Below, piece after piece: positions 1 through 5,277 of a stretch of DNA of 5,990 nucleotides. The stretch lies in contig NZXL01000083.1 in NCBI GenBank assembly GCA_002697705.1, positions 1 to 5,990 of the forward strand. Direction: 5' to 3'. The notes under the pieces were generated by a model that searched no databases, was not told the origin of the DNA, and was given only the letters and a program-made list of their open reading frames with translations. The translations under genes and the position numbers were made by a program. Within the stretch, counting starts at the first letter, position 1; each line of letters starts with the position of its first letter. Origin of the DNA: Methanobacteriota archaeon. GTDB taxonomy: Archaea > Thermoplasmatota > Poseidoniia > Poseidoniales > Poseidoniaceae.

Positions 1-873
1 GCACGGTTAATGGGCGATAACTTAGGACCTCAAGAAAATCGCCGTGAGTATATTTTTAGAAATATATCTAGACAAAAGAATAGTCCTTGTATTATTATGG
101 GGATTCTAAATATAACTCCTGATTCATTTCATAGTGAAAGCAGAAGATTCCAATTAGAAGATTCCATAAAAAGAGGAATCGAAATATGGGATTATGGAGC
201 AACATGGTTGGATATAGGTGGAGAATCTACTAGACCTGGGGCAGAACCTGTTGATATTGATGAGGAACTGAGAAGAGTAATTCCAGCAATAAAATCCCTA
301 AAAGAAATAAGACCTGAAGGTCTAATTTCAATCGATACTAGAAGAGCGGTAGTAGCAAGAGAAGCGATTAAAGCAGGGGCTGAAATGATAAATGACATAT
401 CAGGATTTAGTGACCCAGAAATGATTGATGTCGTCATTGAAACTGGATGTGCTGTATGTGTAATGCACATGCAAGGTGAACCAGAAAAAATGCAAGAGAA
501 CCCAGAATACGAGAATTGTGTCGATGAAGTAAGTTCATTTTTATTTAGTAAAGTACAGCAACTTCTAGATTCTGGCCATCCTAAAGAATTGATTGTTATT
601 GACCCAGGAATTGGATTTGGAAAGTTGTTGAATCACAATATAGAACTAATGAAAAATATACATTTGCTTACCCAATCTAATTTCTCAACATTACTTGGAG
701 TCTCAAGAAAATCGATGATAGGACAAATTACTGGAAAACAAAAAACTGAAGACAGATTACCAGGAACTTTAGCGACGTCGGCCTTTGCCTTCTACAATGA
801 TATAGATATTATCAGAGTTCATGATATAGATGAAAATGTAGACTTAATGAAAGTTCTAAGTGAATTAAATTAA
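1..873 (+). CDS. folP: Dihydropteroate synthase (5' end possibly outside the window)
   Basis: Condenses 6-hydroxymethyl-dihydropterin diphosphate with p-aminobenzoate (or an archaeal aryl-amine analogue) to make dihydropteroate in the cytoplasmic folate/pterin pathway. Numbered from the ATG at 10 (287 aa), every family hallmark is present in order: MGILNITPDSF at 30-40 with the metal-site Asn34, DIGGESTRPGAEPV at 68-81, SIDT with Asp109, INDISGF with Asn128, MHMQG at 152-156, DPGIGFGK at 198-205, SRK with Lys234, RLPGT at 249-253 and RVHD with Arg269/His271. It therefore looks catalytically intact. The loop after TPDSF reads HSES where many homologues have SDGG. Codons 1-9 (Ala-Arg-Leu) are in frame without a stop, so the gene may begin upstream. 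About 20 residues precede the first core strand, and no ribosome site is visible before the ATG at 10. It converges directly on the TraB gene with no spacer. Family assignment is very secure; the start is uncertain. Confidence 0.96.
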   Translation, partial: ARLMGDNLGPQENRREYIFRNISRQKNSPCIIMGILNITPDSFHSESRRFQLEDSIKRGIEIWDYGATWLDIGGESTRPGAEPVDIDEELRRVIPAIKSLKEIRPEGLISIDTRRAVVAREAIKAGAEMINDISGFSDPEMIDVVIETGCAVCVMHMQGEPEKMQENPEYENCVDEVSSFLFSKVQQLLDSGHPKELIVIDPGIGFGKLLNHNIELMKNIHLLTQSNFSTLLGVSRKSMIGQITGKQKTEDRLPGTLATSAFAFYNDIDIIRVHDIDENVDLMKVLSELN

Positions 874-2031
874 TCAAATTCCACCAATCAACCCTGCTGC
901 TGCAACCCAAGCACCAGCCATACTACCTAAATTGGTTAGGGCTGTTACTAGTAATACTCTCCCTGCTCTATTTGACCAGAAAAGGCTGAATTTGTCTAAT
1001 TTAAGGAAGTTCTGCAGATCTTCTGTTGTCGGTTCGACAACTTTGAGTTGAACATAACCTGCAAACCATCCAGCTGCCAAGGTTGGATTTAGTGAAGTGA
1101 TTGGAGAGGCTAAAGCAGCGGTTAAAATCGCTAAAATATGTCCTCTTGCAAGAATACATCCAATTGCTGCAAATACAGCATTAGCCAATGTCCAAACAGT
1201 GAATAGTTCAACAATATCAACACCCTCACCCGTTGTCAAAAAGTAAGCCATTAGACCCATTACTAATGCAGGAATCAACCAAGGAATAGATTTTGAGATT
1301 AGAGTCCTCTTCGGTATTTCCTCTAATACCTTTAGATTATTTTGATTAAATTCTAATTTTTCATCCAGATTTTTTCCTAAACCTGAAAGATGTCCTGCCC
1401 CTACAACTGCTAGAACTTTTTTATCTGAATCGATAGATAAAATCTTCTCCGCAAGATAAGAATCTCTTTCATCGATCAATACCGTTCCAGCGCCAGGGGA
1501 AAACTCTCTTAATTCTTCCATCATTGAAGATAATAAATCTTGATTACCTAGTAATTCCTCTAAATCTGGATTCTCTTCATCATGGTCATCTCCTAATAGA
1601 GAATAAAGAATCTTAAATTTCTCTCTCAACTTCATTTTCTTCCAAGCTCTTCTTAGTGTTACTTGGATGTCCCTGTCTATCAGTACCACTTCCAAATCCT
1701 TCTCTCTAGCAACCTCTACTGCTGCCATTAATTCCGCACCTGGCTGTTCACCTTCGTCCATTCCCAGCCTGCGTTGCTCTGAGGCTAACATTGATTGTAG
1801 TAGCACAAGAGGTGCTTTTCCTTCTTTGATAACTTTCAATAGCCCTTCTTTGTCTAATCTTCTATCACTAATTAGTGAATCATATCTAGATTGACATAAT
1901 TCCACTGCTACTACTTCTGGCTTGAATTCCTCGATTTGACTCTTTACCGCTTCAACACTAGCCTTAGCTACATGCGCAGTACCTAATAATCTTAGATTAG
2001 GTGAAATATCTACAACGGGGGATAAAGACAT
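874..2031 (-). CDS. TraB/PrgY family membrane protein
   Basis: Member of the TraB/PrgY (pheromone-shutdown, TIKI-like) family. The fold is proposed to be protease-like, but the archaeal substrate is unknown. Numbered from the ATG at 2031 (385 aa), the soluble half carries GTAHV at 17-21, VAVELCQSRYD with Glu44 at 41-51, DRDIQVTLRRAW at 119-130, ERD at 188-190 and GAGHLSG at 211-217. These are the paired G-x-x-H elements plus the conserved Glu and Arg. An acidic insert lies at about 147-162. The C-terminal half is hydrophobic, with likely membrane segments near 248-266, 275-296, 299-328 (containing SPITSLNPTLAAGW) and 358-385. A TTG at 2037 would extend the protein by two residues and overlap the DHH stop. 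I prefer the ATG at 2031 because GAGG at 2042-2039 sits 7 nt before it. The upstream DHH stop is 2 bp away, so translation is probably coupled. The plasmid-pheromone role of PrgY should not be transferred here. Confidence 0.93.
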   Translation of the reverse strand: MSLSPVVDISPNLRLLGTAHVAKASVEAVKSQIEEFKPEVVAVELCQSRYDSLISDRRLDKEGLLKVIKEGKAPLVLLQSMLASEQRRLGMDEGEQPGAELMAAVEVAREKDLEVVLIDRDIQVTLRRAWKKMKLREKFKILYSLLGDDHDEENPDLEELLGNQDLLSSMMEELREFSPGAGTVLIDERDSYLAEKILSIDSDKKVLAVVGAGHLSGLGKNLDEKLEFNQNNLKVLEEIPKRTLISKSIPWLIPALVMGLMAYFLTTGEGVDIVELFTVWTLANAVFAAIGCILARGHILAILTAALASPITSLNPTLAAGWFAGYVQLKVVEPTTEDLQNFLKLDKFSLFWSNRAGRVLLVTALTNLGSMAGAWVAAAGLIGGI

Positions 2032-2033
2032 TT

Positions 2034-3437
2034 TCAATCCTCTTTAGTTTCAGTAAATAGTAATTTTAGATCATCTGTAATTTGTTCCAATGCTTCAATA
2101 CTAGCCTGTTCTAAATCCATTGGCACTTCATCTAAAATCACTTCAAATGGAATTTGTCCCCCAGCTAATTCTCTATGACCACCTGCTAAACCGTCCTTCC
2201 AACGAGAAGATAGAACCTTACCGATGTGAACATCTCTTCTTTTTGTTCTTGCAGAAATAATAATTCTACCTCGACGGACACCGAAAACAACAACTGTATC
2301 TATCCCTTCTGTTGGTAGAAGGAAATCTGCAATCTGTGCCAAAGAGTCCCTATTGGGCATCTCTATTAGTGGAGCAAAGAGATTGTTTCCAATCTTTATT
2401 CTATTATTTAGAGCATTAGAAAAGGATTCTAGAGTTTCTTGTGAACGCGGAGGAATTTCTATAGAACGCGCTATTTCTCTATCGACAAAGGCATTTAGCC
2501 ATGATAAAGCCCTCAAATCTACGGCATTGAAATCTCTTGTGAAACCAAGTGTATCTGTCTTAATCCCGAATGCTAGAGCTGTCGCAGTTTTAGTACTGAT
2601 TTGATGATTTAAACTCATCAAAAGACTCGTAACTAAAGAAGAGGTAGAAGAAAATTCTGAACGTACAAGAACTATATCTGCTGCAACTGTATCTTCTACA
2701 GTATGGTGGTCGATTACGATGTTAGGAATACAATCTACTGGCAAGATATTATTTGCCCCAGGACGATGAAAATCAACTGTAATAATTATCTCTGATTCTT
2801 TGATTGCATCAGACACTTCCCAATCAAGAATTAATCTTCGAGTTGGTATGTTCAATAATTGAACCATTGCTCTATTCTGTTGGTGTTCAATTAAACCACC
2901 ATGAAGGATACTCCCTTCTAGACCCATTTTTTCCACTAATTCCAGCATAGCCAAACCTGAAGCCAAAGCGTCTGGATCTGGATTATCATGACAAAATATT
3001 GCTACTTTACTACCCTTAGGTATTGAATTTAGATAGTTCTCAACAACTGACGCACTAGCCCTTCTCTCCCATGAACGAATTCTATCCTTCATGGCAGCAA
3101 ATGAAATATCATCAATACTTACCAAATCGATACCATCGCCTTCCAAGGGTACTGTAGTCAAGATTGGGGTTTCTGGCCACTTCATCTTAATTTTATCAAG
3201 TGAGTTTTCGTCAATTAGAGCATCATCATCCAAGTATAATATGGCAGTAGGTATATGATCGATTAGTGGAATTGAGGATAATTCGACTGGAGAAGGTAAA
3301 GCAATAATTTCACAATCATCCAAAGATTCCTCAATTGGTAGGCTTGATGCCAGACCTACTAGAACGCACTTATGCCTCTTAGCACACCACTTAGACAGTC
3401 TTACTGCCAAGAAATTAGAACCAAATACTAAGAACAT
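2034..3437 (-). CDS. DHH family phosphoesterase with degenerate TrkA-N-like N-terminus
   Basis: Cytoplasmic manganese-type phosphoesterase of the DHH/DHHA1 (NrnA/RecJ-like) superfamily, 467 aa. All metal motifs are visible: HDNPDPDALASG at 150-161, VDFH with Asp222, VIDHHT with Asp243-His244-His245, and GIKTDTLGF with Asp295. The C-terminal DHHA1 domain carries GVRRGRIIISARTK at 386-399 and AGGHRELAGG at 418-427, its substrate-binding GGGH-type loop. Residues 1 to about 110 resemble a small Rossmann (TrkA-N/RCK) domain, but the nucleotide loop reads FGSNFLA instead of GxGxxG, so NAD binding is doubtful. This architecture is common in archaea. Plausible substrates are short oligonucleotides, pAp or a cyclic dinucleotide, and the sequence does not choose among them. 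The start ATG is the first in frame; a weak GGGG stretch lies 5 nt before it (3446-3443). It lies 58 bp downstream of the lemA-type gene and is tightly coupled to the TraB gene that follows. Confidence 0.92.
   Translation of the reverse strand: MFLVFGSNFLAVRLSKWCAKRHKCVLVGLASSLPIEESLDDCEIIALPSPVELSSIPLIDHIPTAILYLDDDALIDENSLDKIKMKWPETPILTTVPLEGDGIDLVSIDDISFAAMKDRIRSWERRASASVVENYLNSIPKGSKVAIFCHDNPDPDALASGLAMLELVEKMGLEGSILHGGLIEHQQNRAMVQLLNIPTRRLILDWEVSDAIKESEIIITVDFHRPGANNILPVDCIPNIVIDHHTVEDTVAADIVLVRSEFSSTSSLVTSLLMSLNHQISTKTATALAFGIKTDTLGFTRDFNAVDLRALSWLNAFVDREIARSIEIPPRSQETLESFSNALNNRIKIGNNLFAPLIEMPNRDSLAQIADFLLPTEGIDTVVVFGVRRGRIIISARTKRRDVHIGKVLSSRWKDGLAGGHRELAGGQIPFEVILDEVPMDLEQASIEALEQITDDLKLLFTETKED
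2039..2042 (-). promoter_or_regulatory. Shine-Dalgarno site for the TraB/PrgY gene
   Basis: Reads GAGG on the minus strand, within AGAGGA, 7 nt before the ATG at 2031. It is only 1 nt from the competing TTG at 2037, so its position decides the start. It lies inside the last codons of the DHH gene, consistent with coupled translation of the two. Confidence 0.65.
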
Positions 3438-3495
3438 TTAATCCCCACATTAAAATTATATGTCAATGGGTTTTGAAATTGACGGTTCTAATTAT
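3438..3495 (-). promoter_or_regulatory. Short intergenic region upstream of the DHH gene, with TATA-like element
   Basis: This 58-bp gap lies between the lemA-type stop and the DHH start. On the minus strand TATAATTTT at 3460-3452 resembles an archaeal TATA box. It is only about 20 bp before the ATG, a little close for the usual TATA-to-start spacing, so it is weak evidence for a separate DHH-TraB promoter. GGGG at 3446-3443 may act as a poor ribosome site. A perfect 6-bp inverted repeat lies just upstream of the TATA-like element. Confidence 0.3.
3462..3483. repeat. Inverted repeat GTCAAT-N10-ATTGAC
   Basis: The arms GTCAAT (3462-3467) and ATTGAC (3478-3483) are perfect inverted complements separated by 10 bp, directly upstream of the TATA-like element of the DHH gene. 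The centre-to-centre spacing of 16 bp and the AT-rich arms could suit a dimeric regulator. An RNA hairpin with a 10-nt loop and 6-bp stem would be weak. It may be chance. Confidence 0.35.
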
Positions 3496-4113
3496 TCATG
3501 TGAAACTTAGTTTAACAGCTTCTCTCTGTACACCATGAACTTCGAATAAATCTCTTCTTTGGCAACCTTTCATACTAGCCACGAAGGTTACTGGAATCAT
3601 CTGAATTTGCTTATTGAAACTTGTAGTGGTTTGGTTGTACATCTCTCTTCGGTCTGCGACTTGATTTTCTAGTGATACAAGTTCATTTTGAATATTCAAA
3701 AAGTTACCATCGGTTTTTAGTTCAGGGTATGCTTCTGCTACCGCAGTAATTCTAGGCATCATACCACTCATCATCGATTCTGCTGCACTCACACCTTTGA
3801 CGTCCTTATTCTGAAGAGCACCAGCAGCTGCTTGTCTTGCTTTAGCAAATTCCATGAACAAATCCTTTTCGTGCTTAGCATAACCTTTTACAATTTCTTC
3901 TAGATTTGGCAACATATCGTATCTTTGCTTTAGTAGAACATCTATATTAGCCCAAGATTGATTTACATTTTCTTCAAGAGAAACTAATCGATTCCAAGTA
4001 GAGAAGAACCAGAAAATGAAGAAAAGAAATAAAACTCCAACAATTAATCCAATTATTAGTATACTATCCATGGACGATGCTGAGGGCTTTACCTTATCAT
4101 AGTTACCAATCAT
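3496..4113 (-). CDS. lemA: LemA family membrane-anchored helical protein
   Basis: LemA-family protein of unknown biochemical role: one N-terminal membrane anchor followed by an elongated helical-bundle domain. In the 205-aa frame, residues 16-38 are an almost unbroken hydrophobic segment. The family core follows: WNRLVSLEENVNQSWANID at 40-58, LLKQRYDMLPNLEEIVKGYAKHE at 60-82, then AYPELKTDGNFLNIQNEL at 128-145, NQVADRREMYNQTTTSFN at 150-167 and a C-terminal FEV near 190-192. Met15 (ATG at 4071) would give 191 aa, with the anchor at the very N-terminus as in typical family members. The upstream ATG at 4113 adds a polar 14-residue leader of no recognised kind. Neither ATG has a ribosome site, so the start is undecided. 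Frequent partners of LemA (TPM-domain or HtpX proteins) are not in this window. It is first in a three-gene leftward run and diverges from the TauE/SafE gene. Confidence 0.92.
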   Translation of the reverse strand: MIGNYDKVKPSASSMDSILIIGLIVGVLFLFFIFWFFSTWNRLVSLEENVNQSWANIDVLLKQRYDMLPNLEEIVKGYAKHEKDLFMEFAKARQAAAGALQNKDVKGVSAAESMMSGMMPRITAVAEAYPELKTDGNFLNIQNELVSLENQVADRREMYNQTTTSFNKQIQMIPVTFVASMKGCQRRDLFEVHGVQREAVKLSFT

Positions 4114-4201
4114 AAATCTACGATAAAAACAAATGTGTAATCTTACAGGAACTAGATGAGCCTGACTATTTTTTGTTCTATTTCTTGGATTTGGTGTATT
4201 A
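4114..4201. promoter_or_regulatory. Divergent promoter region between lemA and TauE/SafE genes
   Basis: This 88-bp gap must hold the promoters for both outward-facing genes. On the plus strand, the AT-rich CTATTTTTTG near 4166-4175 lies about 30 bp before the TauE/SafE ATG, a workable TATA position for a very short leader. On the minus strand, TTTTTATC at 4129-4122 would start transcription near 4100. That is downstream of the first lemA ATG (4113) and upstream of Met15 (4071), so it favours the shorter LemA. Neither box is a strong consensus match. I see no palindromic operator in the gap. Confidence 0.4.
4193..4196 (+). promoter_or_regulatory. GGTG ribosome-binding site for the TauE/SafE gene
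   Basis: GGTG, a common archaeal Shine-Dalgarno core complementary to the 16S 3' end, sits 5 nt before the ATG at 4202. It supports that start over internal Met codons. Confidence 0.5.
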
Positions 4202-4999
4202 ATGTTGATAGAAAACTTACTCGTAATCCTTGGAGTAATGGTGATCGCATTTATTTTTGCACCGATCGGTCTTGGCGGTGGAATGCTATTTGTTCCGTTA
4301 CTTCATTACGTATCAGGATGGCCAATTGATGGTAAACTACTAGCTGTTTCTTTGATGCTAACAGGGGTTGTAAGTTGGGGAAGTGGACTAACTCATCGAA
4401 AAGAGAATTTAGTAGATGACGATATGATAGGAATTTCATTATGGGGCGCTGTCCCAGGTGCTGTTCTAGGAGTTTTTATTATTCAATTATTTGAAGGAGA
4501 TTTCGATATAATTTTCAAAGGTCTTAGTTTGATTTTGATTTCTATGGCTCTAGCTAAATACACATTTTCTGGGAAAAAATCTAGAGATGATGATTTAGAA
4601 CATAAGGAAGAAAATATACCTGCTGTTGTATTAGGATCAGGTTTTGGTGGTTTTCTTTCCAGTGTCCTAGCGATTGGAGCGGGAGCTATTTATGTACCAA
4701 CATTGCAAACATTTGGTAATTTAAAAGCAAGAATCTCTATAGGTTCTAGTCTGAACATAATGATGATTGTTGTCCCTATTGCAGTTATTTCACACCTAGT
4801 TATTCTCAACGATTTTCAGACAAATCAATTACTTGAACAATTATTCTTTATCGCTTCATTGTTAATTATCACTTTTATTGGTTCAAGGTTTGGTGCTAAA
4901 TTTGGTATTAAAAATATACCTGAAAATCGCATACTGCAGATTTTTATCACCATATTAGTAATTATCTGGTTCAGATATTTGATTGATATTTTTGTATGA
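4202..4999 (+). CDS. TauE/SafE family sulfite/anion exporter
   Basis: Integral membrane permease of the TauE/SafE family (formerly DUF81). Characterised or proposed members export sulfite, sulfoacetate or other small sulfur or organic anions. The 265-aa protein shows the family's internal duplication. The first half has PIGLGGGMLFVPLL at 21-34, and the second has GSGFGGFLSSVLAIGAGAIYVPTL at 145-168. Each is followed by a conserved helix, LLAVSLMLTGVVSWGSG at 46-62 and ARISIGSSLNIMMIVVPIAV at 176-195. Hydrophobic stretches suggest about seven or eight membrane helices. A charged loop at 122-139 (KKSRDDDLEHKEEN) separates the halves. GGTG at 4193-4196 sits 5 nt before the ATG and supports this start. 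The stop overlaps the ATG of the DUF2892 frame as ATGA. The substrate cannot be read from sequence; the neighbouring YgaP-type protein favours a sulfur species. Confidence 0.93.
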   Translation: MLIENLLVILGVMVIAFIFAPIGLGGGMLFVPLLHYVSGWPIDGKLLAVSLMLTGVVSWGSGLTHRKENLVDDDMIGISLWGAVPGAVLGVFIIQLFEGDFDIIFKGLSLILISMALAKYTFSGKKSRDDDLEHKEENIPAVVLGSGFGGFLSSVLAIGAGAIYVPTLQTFGNLKARISIGSSLNIMMIVVPIAVISHLVILNDFQTNQLLEQLFFIASLLIITFIGSRFGAKFGIKNIPENRILQIFITILVIIWFRYLIDIFV

Positions 5000-5277
5000 C
5001 TTTTGCATCATATGGAAAAATACCAACCTATATATGGCATAATCAAAAACCAAATTTGATAATAATGAATCTAGGTTTGAATGATAGGGTGTTGAGACTT
5101 GTTTCAGGCTTAGGTTTAGTAACATTCGATTATTTCGCAACTGCTAACTGGGAAGTTGTACTTCTATTGTTTGGAACATGGGGTGTTCTAACCTCAGCAT
5201 TTGGATTCTGTCCCTTCTACAAGATAATGGGCTACAATACCTGCCCCACGAATTTCTCGACTCCTTCAAGCAACTAG
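4996..5277 (+). CDS. DUF2892 (YgaP-type transmembrane domain) small membrane protein
   Basis: Small membrane protein of the DUF2892 family, which is also the C-terminal membrane domain of the rhodanese YgaP. The family signature begins at residue 24 with MNLGLNDRVLRLVSGLGL and continues through two hydrophobic helices (about 34-50 and 52-70) to GFCPFYKIMGYNTC at 70-83, with the characteristic Cys72 and Cys83. From the ATG at 4996 it is 93 aa and overlaps the TauE/SafE stop by 4 bp, the usual coupled layout. From Met24 (ATG at 5065) it is 70 aa, the usual family length. The 23 upstream residues are polar and atypical, and a TATA-like box lies within them, so 5065 is a serious alternative start. 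DUF2892 and TauE/SafE proteins also occur together in bacterial sulfide-response (BigR/Blh-type) operons, which fits a sulfur-handling pair. No rhodanese domain is present. Confidence 0.85.
   Translation: MTFASYGKIPTYIWHNQKPNLIIMNLGLNDRVLRLVSGLGLVTFDYFATANWEVVLLLFGTWGVLTSAFGFCPFYKIMGYNTCPTNFSTPSSN
5029..5035 (+). promoter_or_regulatory. TATA-like box upstream of the internal DUF2892 ATG
   Basis: TATATAT lies about 30-36 bp before the ATG at 5065. Archaeal transcription from such a box usually begins some 25-30 bp downstream, here about 5058-5062, giving a nearly leaderless mRNA for a 70-aa DUF2892 protein. The region sits inside the 5' part of the longer 93-aa frame. Confidence 0.4.

Noticed and set aside
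192..470. Minus-strand open frame inside folP
   Set aside because: It lies wholly opposite intact dihydropteroate synthase motifs, and its product resembles no family.
1667..1894. Plus-strand open frame opposite the TraB gene
   Set aside because: Low-complexity Ser-rich translation typical of an antisense frame; the TraB motifs on the minus strand are intact.
2032..2037. TTG at 2037 as the TraB start, overlapping the DHH stop
   Set aside because: GAGG would lie only 1 nt away, whereas the ATG at 2031 has a 7-nt spacing; the added two residues carry no family signal.
2353..2604. Plus-strand open frame opposite the DHH gene
   Set aside because: Overlaps conserved DHH-domain coding sequence on the opposite strand; no ribosome site or family resemblance.
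874..4113. Possible defence or conjugation system made of LemA, DHH and TraB/PrgY genes
   Set aside because: No nuclease effector, toxin, transposase, relaxase or repeat array is present. The TraB/PrgY name comes from one plasmid role and does not imply conjugation. These families are ordinary chromosomal genes in archaea.
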